Assembly (NCBI GenBank): GCA_028278225.1
Contig: JANQEU010000071.1
Coordinates: 90,405 to 154,404 of the forward strand
From: Cyclobacteriaceae bacterium
Lineage (GTDB): Bacteria > Bacteroidota > Bacteroidia > Cytophagales > Cyclobacteriaceae
Direction: 5' to 3'
Length of the DNA: 64,000 nucleotides
Both the position numbers and the translations under genes were made by a program. Under the pieces are notes generated by a model. It was not told the origin of the DNA. It ran no database searches and saw only the letters and a program-made list of their open reading frames with translations. Positions 17,126 through 25,446 of this stretch are shown here, one piece after another. How positions within the stretch are numbered: position 1 is the first letter of the stretch; the number at the start of each line of letters is the position of its first letter.

Positions 17126-18379
17126 ATGAAACTATTCACACTACTCACGCTCGTTTCCCTGGCATCATGCGTACCGGTCACTCCCAGCGGCTCCAATACC
17201 TCGACACCACTGGAGTATACCAATAAAGATTACACTGACCGGGTTGGTAATGTACAGCTTCAGTCTACTTCAAGAACAGCCGGATATGGAAATCCCATTA
17301 CACCACTGGGAAGTTCTTTCCTGTTGAAGTTCGATTTGCTGGATGAGGATTTCGCCTACCTCAGTGCAAAAATTTATCACTGCAATTTTGATTGGACTCC
17401 CTCGGTATTGAGTGACCTTGAGATCCTGGAAAACTACAATGAGTACCCCATTAATGATTATGAGTTTTCGCAGAACACGATACAACCATACGTAAGTTAT
17501 CAACTAAGACTACCCCCTGTCAGAAGATCGGGAAATTACATCGTCGCCATCTTTGATTCATCGAAAGGCCTGTTGTTTTCGAGAAGATTTATGGTATATG
17601 AGCAGAAGGTTGGAGTGAATGCCGGCATTCAAAGAAGTACCGGGATCAGTGAAAGAAACAGTCACCATCAGCTGGAATTTGATATCAACTACGGATCGCT
17701 GAAGGTGGTAGATCCCTCGCGTGACATCATGCCGATTATTTTGCAAAATCACAACTGGAATACGGTTATCTCAGGATTGACCCCTACAAGTGCCAGAATT
17801 GATAAACAATTCCTTGAATACAAACATTTTAACCAGGAAAATAATATTCCTGCGATTAATGAATTCAGGTTCTTCGATATCAGAACCCTTTCCTATCGGG
17901 GACGGAGTATAGAAACGATAGGGATGTCGAACCGGGGAATTGAGGCTATCGTTCAGCCCCAGAAATCAAGGAATGGATCAGCCTACAGCGAGCCTTTTGA
18001 GGAAGATCTAAATGGGGATTTTGTTCTTGCAAACCGGGATCCGAACGAAATGGACATTCAGTCGGAATACGTCTGGACAAACTTTATTATTAAAAATGAA
18101 AAGGTTTATGGTCAGGTCTTTGTAACAGGGAAATTCAATAACTGGACATTATCGGACCGGAACACGCTGACATATGATGAAGTGCAGCAAAGTTACCGTG
18201 GCAGCATCCGATTGAAACAGGGATTTTACAACTACACCTTTTGGGTGGAAAGTCCTGACCTTCCGCACTATCACTTCGAAGGAAGCCACTTTCAAACCAC
18301 AAACGAATACGAGGTGCTGGTTTATTTCAGGGAAATGGGAACAGTTTTCGATCAACTGGTGGGATACGCCCTGTTCTGA
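17126..18379 (+). CDS. DUF5103 lipoprotein, type IX secretion plug-like
   Basis: 417 residues from ATG 17126, where a lipoprotein signal begins (MKLFTLLTLVSLASC, lipobox LASC). The frame opens at 17087 but the extra 13 residues precede the signal and are not needed. The protein matches the DUF5103 family: LLKFDLLDEDFAYLSAKIYHCNFDWTPS, the conserved YEFSQNTIQPYVSYQLRLPPVRRSGNYIV and LEFDINY near residues 185-195. Family members include the plug component that seals the SprA translocon of the type IX secretion system. Divergent from the ECF sigma gene with 30-70 bases between. No other T9SS gene is in the window. Confidence 0.88.
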   Translation: MKLFTLLTLVSLASCVPVTPSGSNTSTPLEYTNKDYTDRVGNVQLQSTSRTAGYGNPITPLGSSFLLKFDLLDEDFAYLSAKIYHCNFDWTPSVLSDLEILENYNEYPINDYEFSQNTIQPYVSYQLRLPPVRRSGNYIVAIFDSSKGLLFSRRFMVYEQKVGVNAGIQRSTGISERNSHHQLEFDINYGSLKVVDPSRDIMPIILQNHNWNTVISGLTPTSARIDKQFLEYKHFNQENNIPAINEFRFFDIRTLSYRGRSIETIGMSNRGIEAIVQPQKSRNGSAYSEPFEEDLNGDFVLANRDPNEMDIQSEYVWTNFIIKNEKVYGQVFVTGKFNNWTLSDRNTLTYDEVQQSYRGSIRLKQGFYNYTFWVESPDLPHYHFEGSHFQTTNEYEVLVYFREMGTVFDQLVGYALF

Positions 18380-18386
18380 GCGCCAA

Positions 18387-19484
18387 TCAAACATTGAATC
18401 GAAAGTGCATGACATCACCGTCTGCCACTATGTACTCTTTGCCTTCTATGGCAAGTTTTCCAGCTTCTTTACACCCATGTTCACTGCCATATTTTTCATA
18501 GTCCTCAAGCTTAATCACTTCAGCCTTAATGAATCCCTTTTCAAAATCCGTGTGGATCACACCGGCTGCTTTCGGCGCCTTCCATCCCTTCTCAATAGTC
18601 CAGGCCTTTACCTCCTTTTCACCGGCAGTAAAAAATGTGATCAGGTTCAATATGTGATAGGAGGCTCTTATCAGCTTGTTTAATCCCGAATCTTCAAGCC
18701 CGTACTCTTCCAGGAACATTCGCCTTTCTTCATCATCTTCCAGCTCAGCAATTTGCGCTTCTATCGAGGCGGAGATTACAATTACTTCGGCATCTTCCCC
18801 CTCAACCGCTTTTAGCAAGTCGCGGCTATGATCATTTCCATGCACTGCGTGCTGTTCCTCCACATTGGCAGCATAAATAATGGGCTTATCTGTCAATAAC
18901 TGGAGGGGAGCGGTAATTTCCTTCCGATTTTCGTCGATTTCAAGGGTTCGGGCATTTTGACCACTTTCCAGATGCTTCTTAAACACCATAAGCAGGTCAT
19001 ATTCAGCTTTCGCTTCTTTATCACCTGACCTGGCCATCTTCTCAACCCGGTCAATTCGTTTTTCCACAGATTCAAGGTCCTTCATCTGGAGTTCTGTGTC
19101 AATGATTTCCTTGTCAGCAACCGGATCCACCCGACCATCCACATGAGCTATGTTATCATCGTCAAAGCAACGGACGACATGAATGATCGCATCGACCTCC
19201 CTGATATTTGCCAGAAACTGGTTCCCCAGTCCCTCACCTTTACTGGCGCCTTTTACCAATCCGGCGATATCCACAAACTCAATCACCGTAGGTACTACTT
19301 TTTGCGGATTAACCAATCGCTCCAGTATCCTAAGCCGCTGATCAGGTACGGTAATCACACCGATATTTGGCTCAATGGTGCAAAAAGGAAAATTAGCTGC
19401 TTCTGCCTTTGCACTGGACAGCGCATTAAACAACGTGGATTTCCCGACATTCGGTAATCCGACAATTCCACATTTTAATCCCAT
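18387..19484 (-). CDS. ychF: Redox-regulated ATPase/GTPase YchF
   Basis: 365 residues, full length. G1 is GIVGLPNVGKSTLFN at residues 6-20; the NxxE variant of the base-recognition motif is YAANVEE; the TGS domain is at the C-terminus (FTAGEKEVKAWTIEKGWKAPKAAGVIHTDFEKGFIKAEVI and ADGDVMHFRFNV). YchF/OLA1 proteins prefer ATP and associate with ribosomes. It lies convergent to the preceding plus-strand plug gene, 7 bases apart, leaving little room for a terminator between them. Confidence 0.97.
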   Translation of the reverse strand: MGLKCGIVGLPNVGKSTLFNALSSAKAEAANFPFCTIEPNIGVITVPDQRLRILERLVNPQKVVPTVIEFVDIAGLVKGASKGEGLGNQFLANIREVDAIIHVVRCFDDDNIAHVDGRVDPVADKEIIDTELQMKDLESVEKRIDRVEKMARSGDKEAKAEYDLLMVFKKHLESGQNARTLEIDENRKEITAPLQLLTDKPIIYAANVEEQHAVHGNDHSRDLLKAVEGEDAEVIVISASIEAQIAELEDDEERRMFLEEYGLEDSGLNKLIRASYHILNLITFFTAGEKEVKAWTIEKGWKAPKAAGVIHTDFEKGFIKAEVIKLEDYEKYGSEHGCKEAGKLAIEGKEYIVADGDVMHFRFNV

Positions 19485-19527
19485 TTAGGAGAATTTATTC
19501 TTGAAGGCCGCAAAATTAAATGATATA

Positions 19528-19562
19528 AAAAAACCCCTCAACATCCGGAGGGGTCTTATTTA
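19528..19562 (-). terminator. Rho-independent terminator of the DUF3276 gene
   Basis: On the minus strand ACCCCTCC, a short loop and GAGGGGT are followed by seven T. It lies just after the stop of the DUF3276 gene and separates it from ychF, which starts at 19484 on the same strand. Confidence 0.85.
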
Positions 19563-19581
19563 TTTAATGACTGGTGGACCT

Positions 19582-19926
19582 TTAATCCCACTTTAATTCC
19601 GTGTCATTTCCCACGTCTGCCGTTTCCTCGGCTTCATTCCTCCTTTCAAACTCTGAGAAATCGACATCAGGTAGTAATTCCGTTTTTACGTGTCCCACAG
19701 TGTTGTTCAGTGCTTCCACAAATTTGTTAAAATCCTCTTTGTACAGGAAGATTTTGTGTTTTTCATACACAAAGCCATCATCCTTGAATCTCCTCTTACT
19801 CTCTGTGATCGTAAGGTAATAGTCGTTGGACCGTGTCGCTTTTACATCAAAAAAGTAAGTTCTTTTACCTGCGCGTACCCTTTCTGAGTAGATTTCTTCT
19901 CTTCCTTTTTCCTTATTCTCTTCCAC
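19582..19926 (-). CDS. DUF3276 / PUR-alpha-like nucleic-acid-binding protein
   Basis: 114 residues. The core EIYSERVRAGKRTYFFDVKATRSNDYYLTITESKRR and the second half KHKIFLYKEDFNKFVEALNNTVGHV form the PUR-repeat fold typical of the DUF3276 family, which is nearly universal in Bacteroidota and related to Borrelia Bpur. The C-terminus is acidic (FSEFERRNEAEETADVGNDTELKWD). Likely a small cytoplasmic single-stranded DNA/RNA-binding protein; the exact role is unknown. It has its own terminator. Confidence 0.93.
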   Translation of the reverse strand: MEENKEKGREEIYSERVRAGKRTYFFDVKATRSNDYYLTITESKRRFKDDGFVYEKHKIFLYKEDFNKFVEALNNTVGHVKTELLPDVDFSEFERRNEAEETADVGNDTELKWD

Positions 19927-20033
19927 AATACTTCAATTTGGTGAGTTGAATTTAAATATTATCGACACAAGTTTATCAAAAATTGTTATATAAAGAACTA
20001 TTTAATAAATCTTTATTGAAAATACATAAAAGC

Positions 20034-20041
20034 TATTTTTG
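20034..20041 (+). promoter_or_regulatory. Candidate -7 promoter element
   Basis: TATTTTTG, 57 bases before the DUF58 start at 20099. A TTG at 20016-20018 is upstream but closer than the usual spacing. Confidence 0.35.
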
Positions 20042-20098
20042 CCAGCTATCGCGATCTGAAAATTGAAATTTTTCGTTGATATGAGAAAAGCAGGTTAA

Positions 20099-21007
20099 AT
20101 GGGATTAGATCTGGCCACTATTAAAAAGTTTGAAAGCCTGGAATTTCTGGCTAAGGAATTGGTAGAAGGATTTATTACCGGTTTGCATCGGTCACCGTAC
20201 CATGGGTTTTCAGTTGAGTTTGCCGAACACAAACTTTATAACTACGGTGAAAGTATTAAGAATATTGATTGGAAGGTCTTTGCAAGGACGGATAGACTTT
20301 ACACCAAACAATATGAAGAGGAGACAAATCTAAGGTGCACCATCCTGGTGGATACTTCTGCTTCAATGTATTATCCAAAACCGGATCTTGACAAGATCAG
20401 ATTCAGCATTTATGCGGCGGCGGCGCTGTGCTTTCTGATGATACGTCAGCGTGACGCAGTGGGCATAGTATCATTTGCCAATGAGATCCTGCAACAGTCT
20501 CCTCAAAAATCAACGAGGTTACATCTAAATCAACTGCTTCAGACGCTTGACGAGTGGCTGAAAAATCCCAATCCCGACAAACAGGTATCAAACATTGCCG
20601 AAAATATCCACCTGATAGCAGATAAGATTCAGAAGAGATCGCTTGTGATCATTTTTACGGATATGTTCCAGCAGAAGAACTCCAGTCAGGATATTTTCGA
20701 ATCATTGCAACACCTGAAACATAATAAGCATGAGGTACTACTCTTCCACGTCACTGACCAGGATACGGAACGAAACTTCAATTTTAAAGACCGGCCTTAC
20801 AAGTTCGTCGATACGGAAACGAAAGAAACGATCACGCTGACTCCTTCATTCATCAAAGATCAATATTTAGCAACGATGACAGACTTCTATAAGGAGATCA
20901 AGCTTACCTGCGGTCAGCTAAAGATTGACCTTATTGACGTCAATACGAGAGATGATTTTGATAAAGTACTGGGAGCTTATCTGATTAAAAGAAAGAAAAT
21001 GAGATGA
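20099..21007 (+). CDS. DUF58 domain protein (vWA-like)
   Basis: 302 residues, the usual length. N-terminal DUF58 hallmarks: FITGLHRSPYHGFSVEFAEHKLYNYGESIKNIDWKVFARTDRLYTKQYEEETNL, then the vWA/MIDAS-like motif LVDTSASMYYP at about residues 84-94. No membrane segment. In many bacteria DUF58 proteins sit next to a MoxR ATPase and form a chaperone-like pair; here no moxR is adjacent, since the next gene is a ferredoxin on the other strand, so the partner must be elsewhere. Cytoplasmic. Confidence 0.94.
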   Translation: MGLDLATIKKFESLEFLAKELVEGFITGLHRSPYHGFSVEFAEHKLYNYGESIKNIDWKVFARTDRLYTKQYEEETNLRCTILVDTSASMYYPKPDLDKIRFSIYAAAALCFLMIRQRDAVGIVSFANEILQQSPQKSTRLHLNQLLQTLDEWLKNPNPDKQVSNIAENIHLIADKIQKRSLVIIFTDMFQQKNSSQDIFESLQHLKHNKHEVLLFHVTDQDTERNFNFKDRPYKFVDTETKETITLTPSFIKDQYLATMTDFYKEIKLTCGQLKIDLIDVNTRDDFDKVLGAYLIKRKKMR

Positions 21008-21017
21008 TTCACCCTGA

Positions 21018-21365
<348 letters not shown>

Positions 21366-21538
21366 TTAATTGTTTAAAATCCTGCGCCAACAAAACTAGA
21401 TTTCAAATTTGTATTAAAAAAGTAAGTTTACTCAAATGTCAATCTTCATATTTATGCGGGATCCCGTGCAATCCCGGCATTCAGATATGTCGATCACCCA
21501 TTAGTTTTGCCTCACAAATATTGCGATAACCTATAGTA

Positions 21539-22546
21539 ATGAAACTAACGGAAAGGATAAATGTTTTTTCTCAACTCCGGGAAAGAATGGACCGGGAGGT
21601 AGCATCAAACCTCGATTATCTTTCAAACGAAGCTTCCCGGGACAATTCATGGTTTACAGCTGACAGCATCCGACAGAGTATAGGGGCAATTTCACATATG
21701 CTGTCAGACCGGAAACTATCGACATGGACGGAAAAATACCGACTGGAGCCGGATGTACCTAAGGTTGTCGGCATTGTTATGGCCGGGAATATCCCTCTTG
21801 TGGGGTTCCATGACTTGCTATGTGTACTCATATCAGGCCACTTTGCTGCCATAAAGACAAGTAGCCAGGACAATTTTCTTGTGACAAAAGTCCTGGAGTG
21901 GCTGGCTGATATAGATCCGAGTACTACCCGGAGCTTTGAAATAAGGGACAAACTCCAAAACATTGATGCTGTCATTGCCACGGGCAGTGACAATTCAGCC
22001 CGCTATTTTGAATATTATTTTGGGAAGTATCCGCACATAATTAGGAAGAACAGGACATCAATAGCGGTACTAAACGGACAGGAGGACCCCGCAGATCTTA
22101 TTGCGTTAGGTCATGACTTGTATGATTACTTCGGGCTGGGATGCAGGAATGTTTCGAAGCTGTTCGTTCCAAAAGACTATGACATGGGGTCGTTATTTGA
22201 CCAATGGCAGGATTTCGGCCGCTTGGCAGATCACAATAAATACAAGAACAACTACGATTATCAAAAATCTATTCTGCTGGTCAACCAGGTACCCCATCTG
22301 GATTCGGGCTTTTCACTGTTGAAGGAAGCTGATGAGCTGGTTTCTCCTATCTCCCTCAATTACTACGCGTATTACGATGATATTCTGTCTGTCAATGATT
22401 TCACCCGGGCTAATAAAGAAAAAATACAATGTATCGTTACATCAACTCCGGATATTGATGGGATACCTTTCGGTCAATCACAATTACCTGAGTTGTGGGA
22501 TTATGCGGATAATATAGATACGCTGGACTTTCTCGCGAAGCTATAA
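21539..22546 (+). CDS. LuxC-family acyl-CoA reductase
   Basis: 335 residues. Resembles the LuxC family: GIVMAGNIPLVGFHDLLCVLISGHFAAIKTSSQDNFL (about 77-113) and DYFGLGCRNVSKLFVPKDYD, where C202 or a neighbour is the expected acyl-enzyme Cys. It would reduce acyl-CoA to an aldehyde with NADPH. Shorter than luciferase-operon LuxC (about 480), as is usual for the Bacteroidota proteins. No luxD or luxE nearby, so bioluminescence is not implied; lipid or envelope aldehyde metabolism is more likely. Stop at 22546 is followed after 75 bases by acnA, with its own promoter-like element. Confidence 0.9.
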   Translation: MKLTERINVFSQLRERMDREVASNLDYLSNEASRDNSWFTADSIRQSIGAISHMLSDRKLSTWTEKYRLEPDVPKVVGIVMAGNIPLVGFHDLLCVLISGHFAAIKTSSQDNFLVTKVLEWLADIDPSTTRSFEIRDKLQNIDAVIATGSDNSARYFEYYFGKYPHIIRKNRTSIAVLNGQEDPADLIALGHDLYDYFGLGCRNVSKLFVPKDYDMGSLFDQWQDFGRLADHNKYKNNYDYQKSILLVNQVPHLDSGFSLLKEADELVSPISLNYYAYYDDILSVNDFTRANKEKIQCIVTSTPDIDGIPFGQSQLPELWDYADNIDTLDFLAKL

Positions 22547-22559
22547 TATATTGGTTTAG

Positions 22560-22590
22560 TTGGGGGTCATTATTTTCAATGCTATTTTTG
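22560..22590 (+). promoter_or_regulatory. Candidate promoter of acnA
   Basis: TATTTTTG at 22583-22590 fits TAnnTTTG, and TTG at 22560-22562 stands 20 bases before it, matching the -33/-7 spacing of the Bacteroidota primary sigma. The acnA ATG is at 22622. Confidence 0.5.
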
Positions 22591-22621
22591 GCCTCCTTTT
22601 TACAGATCTAATTTTCCCAAT

Positions 22622-25357
22622 ATGGCACAGGATTTTTTCGGAATAGAAAAGCAATTACCTGATTTCGCAGGATCGTCTAAATACTTCAGTCTCTTTGAAT
22701 TGGCAAAGAAAGAGCCAACAGTTAAGAAACTTCCTTATGCAATTCGAATCTTACTGGAAAATGCTATCCGGAATTACGACGGGTTTGCAGTTACCGAAGA
22801 ACACCTTCGGACACTGCTTGACTGGAAAAATACTGCTGGTGTAAAGGATATTCCTTACTCACCTGCAAGAGTACTTATGCAGGACTTTACCGGGGTGCCG
22901 GCGGTAGTTGACCTTGCCTCCATCAGGTCGGAAGTGGCTAGAAAAGGAAAAGACACCTCCAAAACCAATCCGGTGGTCCCTGCCGACATGGTCATAGATC
23001 ATTCCGTAATGGTGGAGTATTTTGGAACCGAAGGCGCCTACAAGAAAAATGTTTTGCTGGAATACCAGCGAAATGAAGAGCGGTACAAACTTCTCAAGTG
23101 GGGCCAGCAGGCCTTCACAAATTTCAGTGTGGTACCTCCGGGAATGGGGATCTGTCATCAGGTCAACCTTGAGTATCTCGCACAGGGAGTTATTGACAGG
23201 GATGGTTATGTTTTCCCGGACACCCTGGTCGGGACGGATTCCCATACACCAATGGTCAATGGCATTGGCGTGCTGGGATGGGGTGTTGGCGGCATTGAAG
23301 CGGAAGCAGCAATGCTTGGTCAGCCCATTTACATGATTCTTCCGGAGGTGATCGGTCTGAACCTGAGCGGGAAACTTCCGGAGGGTGCGACATCAACGGA
23401 TCTGGTGTTGACGATCGTAAAACTGCTCCGGGACTACGGGGTGGTAGGAAAAATCGTGGAAGTTTTCGGAGAAGGATTGGACAATCTGACTGTAGCAGAT
23501 CGCGCAACTATTTCCAACATGTCCCCCGAATTCGGCTGTACCGATACACACTGGCCGATCGATGATCAAACCCTTGCGTACATGCGAAAGACCAGCCGGC
23601 CGCAAAAACATGTCGATCTGGTGGAGGCCTATGCCAAGGAGAATATGCTGTGGAGGGATCCAAACAGTGAGATTGAATATACGGATGTGATCAGCCTTGA
23701 TCTTTCTTCCGTAGAGCCTACCATTTCAGGTCCAAAACGTCCGCAGGACAAGATATTGCTTCGTGAAGCAAAGGAAAAAATTATCGATTTGCTGGCAAAT
23801 TCTCACAACAGGGAATATATACCGGTCCAAAACCGAATTGGCGATTGGGCAACCGAAGGCGGAACGGTAGTGGAATCGGTAAAAGTGAAATCGGGTATCC
23901 GAAGTGTGCCTATGTCAACCGGAGATCTGCAGTATAACCTCTCTGACGGAGCGGTTGTGATAGCTGCCATCACTTCCTGCACGAATACTTCAAACCCAAG
24001 TGTCATGATCGGAGCCGGGCTTGTGGCAAAGAAAGCTGTGGAAAGAGGGCTGAATATCAAACCCTGGGTCAAAACATCCCTGGCTCCCGGGTCGCGGGTC
24101 GTGACGGATTACCTGGAAAAGTCTCAATTGCTGCCCTACCTGGAAGCGTTAAAATTCCACGTTGTAGGATATGGTTGCACTACATGTATCGGCAATTCCG
24201 GAGACATGATGCAGGATGTACAAAAAGCGGTAATTGACAATGACCTGGTAGTGTGTTCAGCCCTTTCGGGAAACCGGAATTTTGAAGCTCGTATCCATCC
24301 GAATATCAAAATGAATTTCCTGGCCTCTCCCATGCTTGTAGTCCTGTACGCCATAGCGGGTCGAATGGATTTTGATCTCTATAATGAACCTCTGGGTACA
24401 GATCCAAATGGCGAAGATATTTACCTGAAAGACCTATGGCCCGCCCAGGCGGAAATCGATGAAATGATGGATAAGGTGCTGACACCTGAAGATTACAGCA
24501 AGAACTATGGCCGGGTTTTCGAGGGGGATGACACATGGAAAAATCTGGATGCCCCTTCAGGCCAGATCTATGACTGGGATTCAAAATCGACCTATATCCA
24601 GGAGGCTCCTTTCTTCAGGGATATATCGGAAATGGTGCCGGAACCAGAAGACATTAAAGGAGCTAAGGTACTGTTGCAACTGGGTGACATGGTCACCACT
24701 GATCACATTTCCCCAGCCGGTAAATTTTTACCCGAACATCCTGCCGGTCAGTATCTGGTTGAGAACGAAGTGGAACAGAGGGACTTTAATTCATATGGAT
24801 CTCGCCGTGGTAATCATGAGGTAATGATGAGGGGCACTTTTGCCAATGTCAGGATTAAAAACAAGCTAGCCTCACGGGAAGGTGGATGGACAACCTACCA
24901 TCCGAGTGGAGAAGAAATGACCGTCTATGAGGCAGCTATGAAATATCAGAAAGAACATACGCCCCTGGTGGTGATCGGAGGTAAGGAGTACGGGTCAGGT
25001 TCATCGAGGGACTGGGCCGCCAAAGGAACGTCATTGCTTGGTGTAAAAGCGGTGTTGACAGAAAGTTTCGAACGGATTCACAGATCGAATCTGGTAGGTA
25101 TGGGTGTACTGCCTATGGTTTTCCAGGATGGTGAAAACCAGGATACACTTGGATTGGATGGCACGGAAACTTACGACATCCTTGGCATTTCATCAGACCT
25201 GACACCGGGAAAATTGGTTGACGTCACTGCTACAAAACCGGACGGAACCAAAACCAATTTCAAAGCCAAACTCAGGCTTGATTCCGGGGTAGATGTGGAA
25301 TACTACAAGAATGGTGGAATTTTAAATTATGTGCTAAGGCAGTTCTTAAAAAACTAA
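22622..25357 (+). CDS. acnA: Aconitate hydratase AcnA
   Basis: 911 residues, the length of AcnA/IRP-type aconitases. It interconverts citrate and isocitrate in the TCA cycle. The Fe-S Cys ligands are in ITSCTNTSNPS (near residue 453) and GYGCTTCIGNSG (near 518 and 521). Active-site stretches QVNLEYLAQGV, DSHTPMVNGIGVLGWGVGG and the swivelling domain signature YGSGSSRDWAAKG are all present. Ends just before a terminator. Promoter-like element upstream suggests a monocistronic unit. Confidence 0.97.
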   Translation: MAQDFFGIEKQLPDFAGSSKYFSLFELAKKEPTVKKLPYAIRILLENAIRNYDGFAVTEEHLRTLLDWKNTAGVKDIPYSPARVLMQDFTGVPAVVDLASIRSEVARKGKDTSKTNPVVPADMVIDHSVMVEYFGTEGAYKKNVLLEYQRNEERYKLLKWGQQAFTNFSVVPPGMGICHQVNLEYLAQGVIDRDGYVFPDTLVGTDSHTPMVNGIGVLGWGVGGIEAEAAMLGQPIYMILPEVIGLNLSGKLPEGATSTDLVLTIVKLLRDYGVVGKIVEVFGEGLDNLTVADRATISNMSPEFGCTDTHWPIDDQTLAYMRKTSRPQKHVDLVEAYAKENMLWRDPNSEIEYTDVISLDLSSVEPTISGPKRPQDKILLREAKEKIIDLLANSHNREYIPVQNRIGDWATEGGTVVESVKVKSGIRSVPMSTGDLQYNLSDGAVVIAAITSCTNTSNPSVMIGAGLVAKKAVERGLNIKPWVKTSLAPGSRVVTDYLEKSQLLPYLEALKFHVVGYGCTTCIGNSGDMMQDVQKAVIDNDLVVCSALSGNRNFEARIHPNIKMNFLASPMLVVLYAIAGRMDFDLYNEPLGTDPNGEDIYLKDLWPAQAEIDEMMDKVLTPEDYSKNYGRVFEGDDTWKNLDAPSGQIYDWDSKSTYIQEAPFFRDISEMVPEPEDIKGAKVLLQLGDMVTTDHISPAGKFLPEHPAGQYLVENEVEQRDFNSYGSRRGNHEVMMRGTFANVRIKNKLASREGGWTTYHPSGEEMTVYEAAMKYQKEHTPLVVIGGKEYGSGSSRDWAAKGTSLLGVKAVLTESFERIHRSNLVGMGVLPMVFQDGENQDTLGLDGTETYDILGISSDLTPGKLVDVTATKPDGTKTNFKAKLRLDSGVDVEYYKNGGILNYVLRQFLKN

Positions 25358-25382
25358 AAGGTTCGCAAATCACCGTTAATCG

Positions 25383-25414
25383 AAAAAACGAGACATTTAT
25401 GTTTCGTTTTTTTT
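25383..25414 (+). terminator. Rho-independent terminator after acnA
   Basis: AAAACGAGACAT, loop TT, ATGTTTCGTTTT then a long T run. The stem has one G-T or mismatch. It contains the first ATG of the next reading frame (25399), which argues that the M16 peptidase starts further down, at 25447. Confidence 0.85.
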
Positions 25415-25446
25415 ATTTTAAGCCTTCAAATAAATCACAGGCACTA

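Noticed and set aside
21539..22546. Bioluminescence function for the LuxC-like gene
   Set aside because: No luxA, luxB, luxD or luxE; LuxC-like reductases occur widely in non-luminous Bacteroidota.
25399..25446. Upstream ATG of the M16 peptidase
   Set aside because: Lies inside the acnA terminator and precedes the lipoprotein signal.
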